A stretch of DNA of 64,000 nucleotides from Streptomyces sp. Isolate_45 (GTDB lineage: Bacteria; Actinomycetota; Actinomycetes; Streptomycetales; Streptomycetaceae), in contig NZ_JANFAK020000003.1 in the NCBI RefSeq assembly GCF_024721315.2, forward strand, positions 62,001 to 126,000, read 5' to 3'. The position numbers and the translations under genes were made by a program. Position 1 is the first letter of the stretch. Every line of letters starts with the position of its first letter. The notes beneath the pieces are model-generated. The model saw only the letters and a list, made by a program, of their open reading frames with translations, did no database searches and was not told where the DNA came from. This document shows, in pieces, positions 42,829 to 52,222 of the stretch.

Positions 42829-44001
42829 ATGAAGAAGATCATTCGCGCGCTGACGGCCGTTGCGGCGGGCCTGGCCCTCGCCGCACCCGTCACCCTCGCG
42901 ACCCCCGCCGCGGCCACTGCCGCCCCGCCCGGGGAAGCCACGAGACTCGAACTCCCCCGCACCACAGGCGCCTTCGCCGTCGGTCGCGACACCCTGCACC
43001 TCGTCGACCGGGACCGCAAGGACCCCTGGGTCCCCACCGCCGACCGGGAATTACTGCTCTCCCTGTACTACCCGGCGCTCGCGCACACCGGCACCCCCGC
43101 GCCCTACCTGAGCGTCCCGGAGGCCAAGGCCCTGCTGACCGACCGGGGGCAACTGGGCGAGTACGTCACGCCCGAGCGCGTCGCCGCCACCCGTACGCAG
43201 TCCCGCTCCGGCGCCCTGCCCCGCCCCTCCGCGCAGCGGTACCCCCTGATCGTGCTCTCGCCCGGCTTCACCATGCCGCGCGCCTCGCTGAGCGTCCTGG
43301 CCGAGGACCTCGCGAGCCGCGGCTACGTCGTGGCGGCGGTGGACCACGCGTACGAGTCGGACGGCACCGTCTTCCCCGGCGGACGGCTGCTCACCTGCAA
43401 GGCCTGCGAGCAGGTGTTCCCCGACGGCTCCCTCCACCGGGTCTCCGACGGTCGGGCCCGGGACATCCCGTTCGTCCTCGACCGGCTCACCGGCCCACAC
43501 CCCGCGTGGCGGTACTCCCGACTCATCGACCCCCGCCACATAGGCATGGCCGGCCACTCCATCGGCGGCGCGGCGGCCTCGGCGACCATGGCCGTCGACC
43601 CGCGCGTCGACGCCGGGGTCAACATGGACGGCACGTTCTTCACGCCGGTGCCGCAGAGCGGACTCGCAGGACGCCCGTTCCTCATGCTCGCCGGTGACCC
43701 CGCCCTGCTGCCGCCCGACTTCCCGGACACCTCCTGGGAGGACACCTGGCCCCGGCTGGACGGCTGGAAGCGCTGGCTGACCGTCACCGGAGCCGGCCAC
43801 CCCGGATTCACCGACTGGCCGGTCCTCGGCGACCAAGTGGGCTACGGCCACCCGGAGACGCCGCTCTCCGGCACCCGCTCCCAGCAGATCACGCGGGCGT
43901 ACGTCGGCGACTTCTTCGACCTCCACCTGCGAGGCCTGCCCGCCCCCCGGCTGAACGGCCCGACGCCGGCCGACCCGGAGGTCGTGTTCCACCGCGGCTG
44001 A
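42829..44001 (+). CDS. secreted alpha/beta hydrolase (PAF-acetylhydrolase-like lipase)
   Basis: The 390-residue protein has a classical signal peptide (MKKIIRALTAVAAGLALAAP, cleavage after ATAAP). The hydrolase core contains YPLIVLSPGF, the nucleophile elbow GHSIGG, an acid in LMLAGDP and a catalytic His in GAGHPGF. These features fit the platelet-activating-factor acetylhydrolase/dienelactone-type family of secreted esterases. The iron box just upstream means it is expressed in iron shortage. It may act on a lipid or ester substrate outside the cell, possibly linked to siderophore or iron scavenging; this role is inferred. Confidence 0.85.
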   Translation: MKKIIRALTAVAAGLALAAPVTLATPAAATAAPPGEATRLELPRTTGAFAVGRDTLHLVDRDRKDPWVPTADRELLLSLYYPALAHTGTPAPYLSVPEAKALLTDRGQLGEYVTPERVAATRTQSRSGALPRPSAQRYPLIVLSPGFTMPRASLSVLAEDLASRGYVVAAVDHAYESDGTVFPGGRLLTCKACEQVFPDGSLHRVSDGRARDIPFVLDRLTGPHPAWRYSRLIDPRHIGMAGHSIGGAAASATMAVDPRVDAGVNMDGTFFTPVPQSGLAGRPFLMLAGDPALLPPDFPDTSWEDTWPRLDGWKRWLTVTGAGHPGFTDWPVLGDQVGYGHPETPLSGTRSQQITRAYVGDFFDLHLRGLPAPRLNGPTPADPEVVFHRG

Positions 44002-44007
44002 GACCCG

Positions 44008-44043
44008 GCGCGGGGGCGCCCCCGGCGAGGGCCGCCCCCGCGC
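44008..44043 (+). terminator. hairpin after the secreted hydrolase gene
   Basis: GCGCGGGGGC (44008-44017) and GCCCCCGCGC (44034-44043) form a ten-pair stem starting six bases after the stop codon. Confidence 0.6.
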
Positions 44044-44145
44044 TCCCGGCCCCCACCCGCGCTCCCCGCCCCCACCGCACGCCCCCGTCCGGTCCGCGCG
44101 CCCACGACCTGAGGAGCCACGCCCACGCCGACCCCCTCCGACGAC

Positions 44146-44187
44146 AGCGGTTCCGCCCACGGCCCCAGCGGTTCCGCCCACGGCCCC
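44146..44187 (+). repeat. two perfect 21-bp tandem repeats
   Basis: AGCGGTTCCGCCCACGGCCCC occurs twice in a row (44146-44166, 44167-44187) and a third copy begins at 44188. The stretch 44044-44379 otherwise holds no gene that I can support. Confidence 0.85.
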
Positions 44188-44379
44188 AGCGGCGTGGCCA
44201 TGACCCTGCTGACCCCCCTCCACGGCCGCGCCCACGCCGCCGAACTCCTCCCGGGAACCGCGTTCCATCGTCTTCGACGAACTGACGGCGAGCTTCCGCC
44301 GGGACCACCCCGACGCGGTGGCCCGGCCGCGCGCCGCGGTTCAGGGCCTCACAGGCCGCCCGCGCGGTGCGGAGGCCGG

Positions 44380-45417
44380 TCAGGAGCGGCGGCGGTGGCC
44401 CGCCGGGACGGTGCGCCTGCGGGGCGGGCGGCGCCGGCGGGTCATCGCGTCCTGCCGCGGGTCGGTCACCGGGCCGCCGAGGCCGTGCTCGATGCGGATG
44501 CCGTGGAAGACGAGCACGGTGAGACTGAGGACGATCAGCGCCTCGGCCCAGTAGAACGCCAGGTAGTCGAGCAGACAGCCGTTGGGCGGGGAGCCAGGTG
44601 CCGCGTTGCGCAGGCCGACGAGGGCGAAGAGGCTGGCGGCCATCCAGCCGAGGGCCGGCCACAGCAGGCCGCGCCGCTGCCCGACCACCAGCCAGCAGGC
44701 GGTGACGATCGACAGGGCGACCGCCCACATGGCGGCGATCATGAACCAGGCCAGGATGAAGGTGCTGCGCGAGCGTTTGACCTCACTGGTCAGGTACGCG
44801 GCCTGCCCCTCGTAGGAGCCGTCGCCGTTCTTGTACGCGAAGTTCGGGTCCTGGTCGTGCAGGCGCAGGAGGACCGGTACCCGGGTGTCCAGGGAACCGG
44901 CCGTCGCGGCGAACGCGAAGTCGGCCGTGTACTTGTCGAACGGGTAGTCCGTGGAGGCGCCGTCCGAGAGGGGGACCTGGATGTCCCGGACCCACAGCCC
45001 GCTGCCCGCCGGGAACCGGAGTTCCTGCTGTCCGGTGGTGTTCGCGTACAGCGTGAGGTCCTGGGTGGGGTAGCCGTCGGGGCTCTGGTAGCGGCCGAAG
45101 GGGGTGAGGGTGACCCTCACGGTGATCTGGCGCAGCACCGGGTCGGTGCGTTGGACGTCGGCGTGGACGTCGATGCGGTCCGCGGCCTGCCGGGGGCCGA
45201 CGACCACGGTCTGCTGACGGGTGTTCCGCTCGTCGAAGTACAGGGCGATCCCCGCGCCGCACACCACCGCCAGGATGACGAGGGCGGTCACCAGGGTCCG
45301 CCACGGCAGCTCGGCGCTGCGCCGGCTCACGTCCTGGACGACGTCCACGCCCCGGCGCAACTGCCGGGCAGCGGCCTCCCGCCCGGCCGGGCCCGCCCAC
45401 TCGTCACCGTCGGCCAT
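44380..45417 (-). CDS. DUF4436 family membrane protein
   Basis: The 345-residue protein has one hydrophobic segment near residues 42-62, a large extracytoplasmic domain (about 65-225) and three or four C-terminal helices (about 230-320). The outer domain pattern LTPFGRYQSPDGYPTQDLTLY and PLSDGASTDYPFDKYTADF is the DUF4436 signature that I recall. The C-terminus is very Arg-rich (MTRRRRPPRRRT). The function is unknown; the domain order resembles a sensor or channel-like protein. It stands alone between the hydrolase and the deaminase gene. Confidence 0.8.
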   Translation of the reverse strand: MADGDEWAGPAGREAAARQLRRGVDVVQDVSRRSAELPWRTLVTALVILAVVCGAGIALYFDERNTRQQTVVVGPRQAADRIDVHADVQRTDPVLRQITVRVTLTPFGRYQSPDGYPTQDLTLYANTTGQQELRFPAGSGLWVRDIQVPLSDGASTDYPFDKYTADFAFAATAGSLDTRVPVLLRLHDQDPNFAYKNGDGSYEGQAAYLTSEVKRSRSTFILAWFMIAAMWAVALSIVTACWLVVGQRRGLLWPALGWMAASLFALVGLRNAAPGSPPNGCLLDYLAFYWAEALIVLSLTVLVFHGIRIEHGLGGPVTDPRQDAMTRRRRPPRRRTVPAGHRRRS

Positions 45418-45565
45418 GGTCCGATGCTGCGGGAGGCCCGCGGCGGGCGCCAGACGGAGGGGGCCGGTGGTGGCCGGGCCCGCCCCCGCCGCGGAGCGAT
45501 CCGAGCGGGGGAGGGGCCCGGTCGGTCGGGGTCAGTGCGTACCGGGACGGGCCCGTCGGTCGGGG

Positions 45566-47146
45566 TCAGTGCGTACCGGGACCGCCCGGTCGGGCGCGGT
45601 CGGCCTCGAAGCGGGCGAACGCCGCCTCCTGACGCCATTGGACCTGTGCCTTCGGGCTGGACTCCAGGAGCCGCCCGCACCGCGCGCCGACGTGTTCGGA
45701 GCCGGACGTCTCGGCGGCGCACGCCGCGACAGGCCGGTAGTCGGTGCGGACGTCGGGCTGCCACAGGCTCCGCCCCGGCAGGAAGGCGTGGTCGAGCGAG
45801 GCCCGTGCGAGGTCCTTCAGCTCCCGGTAGCGCAGCCCGTACATTTCCGAGGCCCGGCGGTACTCGTCGGTGATCTCGATCCGCGACACGCCCGGGTCGT
45901 CCGTGGCCAGGACCACCGGAACGCCGAAGCGGCGGTACGTGCCGAACGGGTGCGCGTCCCCCGAGACCCGCAGGATCTGCTGGTTGCTGTGGAAGGGCAC
46001 CTCCACCGCGATCCGCCGCTCGGCCATGTGGCGCATCAGCGACTCCCACCGGTCCTCGTGCAGCACGGACACGCCGTGCCCGATCCGCTCGGCCCGGCCG
46101 GTCTGCGCGGCCTCACGGATGTGGAAGGTCAGGTCCTCCGGCTTGACCAGGCCCGGGACGAGCTCGCCCGCGTGCAGGGTGATGTGCGCCTTCGGGTAGT
46201 GGGTCTTGAGGTGGTTCAGCATCCGCATGTGCAGCCGGTAGTCGCGCAGGGCCACCGGGTCGTCCTCGGGCTGCACCAGGTTCACGGCGACGAACCGGGA
46301 GTCGCGCTCCGCCAGCCGCATGCCGAGCGCCAACTGGGTGAAGACCCGCTCCGGGGAGGCCGCCCGCCCGACCTGTGCGATCCAGCGGTAGGGCAGCGCA
46401 CACGCCGGGTCGGGGCGCGGGGTGTCGCAGTGCGCGGCCGTGCGGAACTCGACGTCGGTGGCGTCCGCGTCGGCGCGTGCCTGTCGCACGACCGCGTCGA
46501 GGGCGCCGTCGGCGAGGAGCTTGTCGTGCATCCGGTCGAGGTCGGCGTCGAAACCGACGCGGTCGGCGAGGGCGCGGGCCTCGATGAAGGCCGGGGAGAT
46601 CATGGTCTCCAGGTAGAACTGCTTCTGCCGGGCCGCCGTGTTGGCGACCTCGGCGAGCATCCGGCCCGGGTGGCGCCAGGTGACCTCGCCGAACTTGCCG
46701 AAGGTGGCGAAGAAGTGGTCGTGCCCGTTCCCGTCGGCCGGGAAGTCCTGCATGGACCAGGCCCGGATGACCTGACGGCGGAACTCCGCGTCGGTCACGG
46801 CGTCGGCCGCCGGGCGGGTACCGGCGCCGCAGGGCGGCGGGACCGCGGTGCTCGTGGCCGTGACGACGCACAGGCCGTCCTCGGCGGCGAGTTCGATCAG
46901 GAACTCGGTGGAGACGGCGCCGGAGAGGTGGTTGTGCAGGTCGCCGCCCTTGGGGAGGTCGGCGAAGAAGTCCCGCGACCACCCCGGCTGTCGGTGCGGA
47001 CCGGACAGGTACCGGTCGACTGCCCTCTCGGCGGCCGTGCCCGCAGCGGACGGTTCCGGAGCGGAGGGAAGGGGGGCCGCCTGGGCGGACGAGGGCGCGA
47101 GGAGTGCCAGTGCGGAGAGCGCACCGATCACGTGCGGGGAGATCAC
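45566..47146 (-). CDS. secreted adenosine deaminase-like amidohydrolase
   Basis: A 526-residue protein of the adenosine deaminase family with a secretion signal (ALSALALLAPSSAQA). Zinc ligands are visible in DLHNHLSG (HxH) and ITLHAGEL, and the catalytic RIGHGV and ATDDPGVS motifs follow. It is longer than the cytoplasmic enzyme because of an extra N-terminal region and a C-terminal tail, as in exported ADGF-type deaminases. It would deaminate extracellular adenosine or a related nucleoside. The GTG at 47146 is chosen as the start of the signal peptide; no strong ribosome binding site is present. Confidence 0.85.
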   Translation of the reverse strand: MISPHVIGALSALALLAPSSAQAAPLPSAPEPSAAGTAAERAVDRYLSGPHRQPGWSRDFFADLPKGGDLHNHLSGAVSTEFLIELAAEDGLCVVTATSTAVPPPCGAGTRPAADAVTDAEFRRQVIRAWSMQDFPADGNGHDHFFATFGKFGEVTWRHPGRMLAEVANTAARQKQFYLETMISPAFIEARALADRVGFDADLDRMHDKLLADGALDAVVRQARADADATDVEFRTAAHCDTPRPDPACALPYRWIAQVGRAASPERVFTQLALGMRLAERDSRFVAVNLVQPEDDPVALRDYRLHMRMLNHLKTHYPKAHITLHAGELVPGLVKPEDLTFHIREAAQTGRAERIGHGVSVLHEDRWESLMRHMAERRIAVEVPFHSNQQILRVSGDAHPFGTYRRFGVPVVLATDDPGVSRIEITDEYRRASEMYGLRYRELKDLARASLDHAFLPGRSLWQPDVRTDYRPVAACAAETSGSEHVGARCGRLLESSPKAQVQWRQEAAFARFEADRARPGGPGTH

Positions 47147-47497
47147 CGGCACATCGTGGTGAGGACCACGGCCCCAGGTCGGTTCGACGGGCCGGAGGTG
47201 TCCGGCTATCACCCGGGAGGGCCCGGAGCGAATCGTTCCTGCCGCCGCCGTGCCCCAAGTCGACTGCCCGCAGCTCCATTTGGCGTGTCCGAATATCGTC
47301 TGAACGGGCTTCAAACACCCCGCGCGACAAGATCACCGCATTGAGGTAATGCCCACGGGATCTTGGGGCCGATCGGCCTCGCCCGTGGTTAGTGTGCTTC
47401 CGGATCTGGACGGATTGCCCGGATATTCGCCCCCTCGTTTCCCGCGGGTGGCATACACGTGCGCCGATCACCGCCGCTACGAAGGAGAACCTGTCCG
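47147..47497. other. divergent promoter region of the deaminase and 2-MIB operons
   Basis: About 350 bases without a gene. It is less GC-rich than its surroundings (for example around 47290-47410). It must hold the 2-MIB operon promoter, but I cannot assign a regulator. Confidence 0.4.
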
Positions 47498-48910
47498 ATG
47501 ACCGTGGACACCAGCCCAGAGGCGCAGCTGGAGCCGCCCCCGCAGAGCAGCCTCGGCACGGCCGCTGCCCGGAACCTCGCCACCACCACGAAGTCCGCCC
47601 CGCAGATGCAGGAGATCAGCTCCCGCTGGCTGCTGAAGGTGCTCCCCTGGGTGGAGACCCAGGGCGGCACGTACCGGGTGAACCGCCGCCTGAGCTACAC
47701 CGTCGGGGACGGGCGCATCGAGTTCGTCCAGGACGGCGCCCGCGTCCGGGTCATCCCCCGCGAGCTCGGTGAACTCGCCATGCTGCGCGGCTTCGACGAC
47801 ATCGGCGTGCTGACCGCGCTCGCCGACCGCTGCGTGCAGCGCGACTTCCGCGCCGGCGAGGTGCTGGTCGAACGGGGCACCCCCGCCGAGCGGATCCACC
47901 TCATCGCCCACGGCCGCATCAACCAGACGTCCGTCGGCCAGTACGGTGACGAGGTCGCCGTCGCCGTTCTCGCCGAAGGCGACCGCTTCGGTGAGAACGC
48001 CCTGCTGGAAACCGACGCGACGTGGGACCACACCGCCACCGCGGCCACCTCCGGCACCCTCCTCACCCTCGCCCGCGCCGAGTTCGACTCCGTCCTGTCC
48101 TCGGCGCCGAACCTCCGCGCCCACATCGAGCGGTTCGGCACGCTCCCGCTCCAGCGGCAGAACCGTCACGGCGAGGCCGAGATCGCGATGTCCGCCGGCC
48201 ACACCGGCGAAGCGGAACTGCCGGGCGCCTTCGTCGACTACGAGCTCAATCCGCGCGAGTACGAACTCTCCATCGCCCAGACGGTCCTGCGCGTCCACAC
48301 GAGGGTCGCCGACCTCTACAACCAGCCGATGAACCAGACCGAGGAACAGCTCAGGCTCACCATCGAGGCGCTGCGGGAGCGCCAGGAGTACGAGCTGATC
48401 AACAACCGGGAGTTCGGGCTGCTCCACAACGCCGCCTTCAAGCAGCGGATCCAAACGCATTCCGGCCCGCCCACCCCGGACGACCTCGACGAACTGCTCT
48501 GCCGCCGCCGAGGTTCGCGCTTCTTCCTGGCCCACCCCAAGACGATCGCGGCGATCGGGCGCGAGTTCAACGCCCGCGGGCTCTACCCGGACCACGTCGA
48601 CCTCGGCGGCCAGCAGGTGCCGGCCTGGCGCGGAGTGCCGATCCTGCCCTGCGGCAAGATCCCCATCAGCAAGGAGGGCACCAGCTCGATCCTCGTGATG
48701 CGCACGGGCGAGGACAAGCAGGGCGTCATCGGGCTGCGCCAGACGGGCCTGCCCGAGGAGTACGAGCCGGGGCTGTCGGTGCGCTTCATGGGCATCGACG
48801 AGCGCTCGATCATCTCCTACCTGGTCACCACCTACTACTCCGCGGCCATCCTGGTGCCCGACGCGCTCGGGGTGCTGGAGAACGTACAGATCGCCCGCAG
48901 GCCCGAATAG
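47498..48910 (+). CDS. family 2B encapsulin shell protein with cyclic-nucleotide-binding insertion
   Basis: The 470-residue protein was formerly annotated as Crp/Fnr-like or EshA-like. It has an HK97-type shell fold split by a cyclic-nucleotide-binding domain (about residues 85-205, with [16 protein letters not shown] and [11 protein letters not shown]). The shell parts are about 1-80 and 240-470, with [13 protein letters not shown] and [11 protein letters not shown]. It assembles into a protein nanocompartment that holds the 2-MIB synthase. AAGGAG precedes the ATG by ten bases. It is the first gene of the operon with the terpene synthase and methyltransferase. Confidence 0.9.
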   Translation: MTVDTSPEAQLEPPPQSSLGTAAARNLATTTKSAPQMQEISSRWLLKVLPWVETQGGTYRVNRRLSYTVGDGRIEFVQDGARVRVIPRELGELAMLRGFDDIGVLTALADRCVQRDFRAGEVLVERGTPAERIHLIAHGRINQTSVGQYGDEVAVAVLAEGDRFGENALLETDATWDHTATAATSGTLLTLARAEFDSVLSSAPNLRAHIERFGTLPLQRQNRHGEAEIAMSAGHTGEAELPGAFVDYELNPREYELSIAQTVLRVHTRVADLYNQPMNQTEEQLRLTIEALRERQEYELINNREFGLLHNAAFKQRIQTHSGPPTPDDLDELLCRRRGSRFFLAHPKTIAAIGREFNARGLYPDHVDLGGQQVPAWRGVPILPCGKIPISKEGTSSILVMRTGEDKQGVIGLRQTGLPEEYEPGLSVRFMGIDERSIISYLVTTYYSAAILVPDALGVLENVQIARRPE

Positions 48911-49077
48911 GACCTGGCCCCAGGGCCGTCGCCCGCCGGGCCGCGTGCCCCGGCCCGGTCCGGAAGGGTCGGCCCGCACGGGTCGGCCCGCCGGTCACGC
49001 GGGCCCGGGAGTACGTCCCGGCCCGCCCACCGTGCCCGGGATCCGGGACAGCCCCATCACCCAGCAAGGAGTTACGG

Positions 49078-50427
49078 ATGCCCGATCCCGGGCCTTCCCC
49101 CCTGCGGTCGAGCCTGCCCGGCGCGGCGGCCCGCTTCGGGACCCACGGCCACGGCCGGGGCATCGAAGCCTTCGGCGGCGTACGGCCCACCCCGCCCGAA
49201 GCGGCCCCCGTGCCGCCCGAGGCCCCTGCCCCTCCCGCGGTACCCGTCCCGCCCGTGGTGCCCCTGCCGCCCGTGGTGCCCATCCGGCCCGCGGCACCCG
49301 TCGCGCCCGACGGCCCGGCTCCCGCCGCGGCGGGAGCGCCGCGCCCCGCCCTGGACCGGATCCTGCGGGGTCCCAGCGGCCTGGGCACGGCCGGCCTCTA
49401 CCTGACCCGGCCGCGCGAGGAACCCCCCGCGCCCGCGGACCCTCCAGCCGGCATTCCGATCCCGGGCCTCTACCACCACCCGGTGGCGGAACCCGACCCC
49501 GCACGGGTGGAGGAGGTCAGCCGCCGGATCAAGGCGTGGGCGGTCGACGAGGTCGAGCTGTTCCCCCCGGACTGGGAGGACCAGTTCGACGGGTTCTCGC
49601 TCGGCCGGTACATGGTCGCCTGTCATCCGGACGCCCCCACCGTCGACCACCTGATGATCGCCACCCGACTGATGGCGGCCGAGAACGCGGTCGACGACTA
49701 CTACTGCGAGGACCACGGAGGCTCGCCCATCGGCCTCGGTGGACGCCTCCTGCTGGCGCACACCGCACTCGACCCCCTCCACACGACGGCCGAGTACCAA
49801 CCGGACTGGGCGCGGTCCCTCCAGTCGGACGCGCCTCGGCGCGCCTACCGCTCGGCCATGGAGTACTTCCTCCAGGAGGCGACCCCTTCGCAGGCCGACC
49901 GGTACCGGCACGACATGGCCCGCCTGCACCTCGGCTACCTCGCCGAGGCCTCCTGGGCCGAGACCGAGTACGTCCCGGAGGTGTGGGAGTACCTCTCGAT
50001 GCGGCAGTTCAACAACTTCCGCCCGTGCCCCACCATCACCGACACCGTCGGCGGCTACGAACTGCCGGCGGACCTGCACGCCCAACCGGCGATGCAACGT
50101 GTCCTCGCGCTCGCCGGGAACGCCACCACCATCGTCAACGACCTGTACTCCTACACCAAGGAGTTGGCGAGCCCCGGCACGCACCTGAACCTGCCCGTGG
50201 TGATCGCCGAACGCGAGGACCGCTCCGTCCGCGACGCCTACCTCAAGGCGGTCGAGGTCCACAACGACCTCATGCACGCCTTCGAGGCCGAGGCCGCCGA
50301 CCTGGCCGCCGCCTGCCCCGTCCCGAACGTGCTGCGCTTCCTACGGGGCGTGGCCGTATGGGTCGACGGCAACCACTACTGGCACCGGACCAACACCTAC
50401 CGCTACAGCCTGCCCGACTTCTGGTAA
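49078..50427 (+). CDS. 2-methylisoborneol synthase
   Basis: The 449-residue class I terpene cyclase turns 2-methyl-GPP into 2-methylisoborneol, an earthy odorant. The metal-binding motif is DDYYCED (Asp-rich) and the NSE motif is NDLYSYTKE; HRTNTYRY near the C-terminus carries the Arg-Tyr pair. The first 110 residues are rich in Pro, Val and Ala (PVPPEAPAPP, PLPPVVPIRP) and probably disordered; in this family such tails load the enzyme into the encapsulin shell. AAGGAG lies six bases before the ATG. Gene order is the same as in other 2-MIB producers. Confidence 0.95.
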   Translation: MPDPGPSPLRSSLPGAAARFGTHGHGRGIEAFGGVRPTPPEAAPVPPEAPAPPAVPVPPVVPLPPVVPIRPAAPVAPDGPAPAAAGAPRPALDRILRGPSGLGTAGLYLTRPREEPPAPADPPAGIPIPGLYHHPVAEPDPARVEEVSRRIKAWAVDEVELFPPDWEDQFDGFSLGRYMVACHPDAPTVDHLMIATRLMAAENAVDDYYCEDHGGSPIGLGGRLLLAHTALDPLHTTAEYQPDWARSLQSDAPRRAYRSAMEYFLQEATPSQADRYRHDMARLHLGYLAEASWAETEYVPEVWEYLSMRQFNNFRPCPTITDTVGGYELPADLHAQPAMQRVLALAGNATTIVNDLYSYTKELASPGTHLNLPVVIAEREDRSVRDAYLKAVEVHNDLMHAFEAEAADLAAACPVPNVLRFLRGVAVWVDGNHYWHRTNTYRYSLPDFW

Positions 50428-50441
50428 GGACGGATCCATCT

Positions 50442-51323
50442 GTGACCAACACCGAGCTCACCACCGCGACCCCCTCGGCCTTCATCCCGACCCCGGCGAC
50501 GCCCTACCAAGGTGACATCGCCCGCTACTGGGACCACGAGGCCCGGCCGGTGAATCTTCGTCTCGGCGACGTCGACGGGCTCTACCACCACCACTACGGC
50601 ATCGGCGACGTCGACCACGCGGCCCTCGGGGACACCGCGGACAGCGAGTACGAGAAGAAGCTGATCGCCGAGCTGCACCGGCTGGAGTCGGCCCAGGCCG
50701 ATGTCCTGCTGGACCACCTCGGAACCATCGGACGCGAGGACACCCTCGTCGACGCCGGCTGCGGCCGGGGCGGTTCGTCCGTCATGGCCCACCAGCGCTT
50801 CGGATGCAAGGTGGAGGGCGTCACCCTGTCGGCCAAGCAGGCCGAGTTCGCGAACCGGCGCGCCCAGGAACTGGGCATCGCCGACTCCGTCCGCGCCCGC
50901 GTCTGCAACATGCTCGACATGCCCTTCGAGACGGGGCGGGCCGCGGGCTCGTGGAACAACGAGTCGAGCATGTACGTCGACCTGCACGACCTCTTCGCCG
51001 AGCACTCCCGGGTCCTCGCCGTCGGGGGCCGCTACGTGACCATCACCGGCTGCTGGAACCCCCGCTACGGGCAACCCTCGAAGTGGGTCTCGCAGATCAA
51101 CGCGCACTTCGAGTGCAACATCCACTCGCGCCGTGAATACATGCGGGCGTTGGCCGACAACCGTCTCGTACCGCAGGCCGTCATCGACCTGACCCCGGCG
51201 ACCCTGCCCTACTGGGAGCTGCGGGCCACGTCCTCCCTGGTCACCGGGATCGAGGAGGCGTTCATCAACTCGTACAAGGACGGCTCCTTCCAGTACCTGC
51301 TGATCGCGGCCGACCGCGTCTGA
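50442..51323 (+). CDS. geranyl diphosphate 2-C-methyltransferase
   Basis: The 293-residue SAM-dependent enzyme methylates GPP at C2 to give 2-methyl-GPP, the substrate of the upstream synthase. The SAM-binding glycine loop is LVDAGCGRGGSS (about 104-115). The EGVTLSAKQAEFANRRA stretch is typical of the cyclopropane/sterol-methyltransferase-like branch, and WNNESSMYVDL lies at the active site. The GTG at 50442 is 15 bases after the synthase stop, so the three genes form one operon closed by a hairpin at 51347. Confidence 0.95.
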   Translation: MTNTELTTATPSAFIPTPATPYQGDIARYWDHEARPVNLRLGDVDGLYHHHYGIGDVDHAALGDTADSEYEKKLIAELHRLESAQADVLLDHLGTIGREDTLVDAGCGRGGSSVMAHQRFGCKVEGVTLSAKQAEFANRRAQELGIADSVRARVCNMLDMPFETGRAAGSWNNESSMYVDLHDLFAEHSRVLAVGGRYVTITGCWNPRYGQPSKWVSQINAHFECNIHSRREYMRALADNRLVPQAVIDLTPATLPYWELRATSSLVTGIEEAFINSYKDGSFQYLLIAADRV

Positions 51324-51346
51324 CCCCGACGGACGCCCGATCGGGC

Positions 51347-51377
51347 GGGCCGGGCCCGTATTCCAGGGGCCCGGCCC
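51347..51377 (+). terminator. terminator of the 2-MIB operon
   Basis: GGGCCGGGCCC (51347-51357) and GGGCCCGGCCC (51367-51377) form an 11-pair stem with a nine-base loop, 23 bases after the methyltransferase stop, followed by TT. Confidence 0.75.
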
Positions 51378-51462
51378 TTCCGCACGTCCCGGCCGGCCGG
51401 GCGTTTCGGGCCTCGCGGGCCCGGGCGCCGCGGCGTCGGCCCCGCGCCACCGCCCCGAAGCA

Positions 51463-51474
51463 ATGCGAACGCAT
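51463..51474. promoter_or_regulatory. ATGCGAACGCAT inverted repeat, candidate TetR operator
   Basis: A five-base inverted repeat (ATGCG-AA-CGCAT) lies about 85 bases before the TetR gene, close to a TGTAGCCT stretch that could be a -10 element. Self-control is plausible but unproven. Confidence 0.4.
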
Positions 51475-51560
51475 CGGAACTGTAGCCTGGTGAGCGGCGC
51501 GTGCGCGTCGTGCGGAGCGCGCGGGACGACGGACACCCGGGAACCAGGAGGCGGCGGGAC

Positions 51561-52208
51561 ATGCCCCGACAGGTGGATCACGCGGGCCGGCGGCGACTGA
51601 TCGCCGAGGCCGTCTGCGAGCTGGCCGACGAGCACGGGCTGGAGGGCGTGTCGCTGCGGGACGTCGCCGCCCGCGCGCAGGTGTCGATGGGCGCCGTCCA
51701 GCGGTGCTTCCGCACCAAGGAGGAGATGCTCGTCTTCGCGCTCGGGCACATCGGCGAGCTGATCGGCGAACGCGTCCAGGCCCGTCTCGTCAGGAGCCCC
51801 GCCCAGTCGGCCCGTACGGCCCTGGGCCACGCCGCCACCGAGGTCGCGCTGCTCCGTGAGGAACACCGGGCCGAGGCCAGGGTCTGGCTCGCGTTCGTCG
51901 CGCAGGCGGCCGTCAGCGAGGCGCTCGCCACACCGCTGAGGGCGAACTACGGGGAGCTCCAGGAGGCTTTCGCCCGCCTGATCGCGGAGGCCGACGCGGC
52001 CGAGTGCGCGGGAGCGGAGGCGGACGCGGACGCCGACGCGAAGGCGGGAACGGACGCCCTTCGGCCCGTACCGCTCGACCCGCACCGCGAGGCCCGTACG
52101 CTCCTCGCCCTCGCCGACGGCCTCACCACCCACGTCCTCATCGGCCACCTCGCGGAGTCGCAGGCGCAGGACGTGCTCCACGCCCACCTCCGGCGACTTT
52201 GGGAGTAG
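51561..52208 (+). CDS. TetR family transcriptional regulator
   Basis: A 215-residue repressor. The helix-turn-helix is in residues 8-55, with GVSLRDVAARAQVSMGAVQR as the recognition part. The C-terminal ligand domain contains an acidic low-complexity insert (EADADADAKAG) near residue 155. The ATG at 51561 follows AGGAGG at nine bases. It lies just after the 2-MIB operon but on the same strand, separated by a terminator, so a role in that operon is possible but not shown. The ligand is unknown. Confidence 0.85.
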   Translation: MPRQVDHAGRRRLIAEAVCELADEHGLEGVSLRDVAARAQVSMGAVQRCFRTKEEMLVFALGHIGELIGERVQARLVRSPAQSARTALGHAATEVALLREEHRAEARVWLAFVAQAAVSEALATPLRANYGELQEAFARLIAEADAAECAGAEADADADAKAGTDALRPVPLDPHREARTLLALADGLTTHVLIGHLAESQAQDVLHAHLRRLWE

Positions 52209-52222
52209 CCCGCCGGATGCGC

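Noticed and set aside
44188-44379. Possible gene starting with ATG at 44194
   Set aside because: The frame runs antisense through the DUF4436 gene and its first part matches nothing known.
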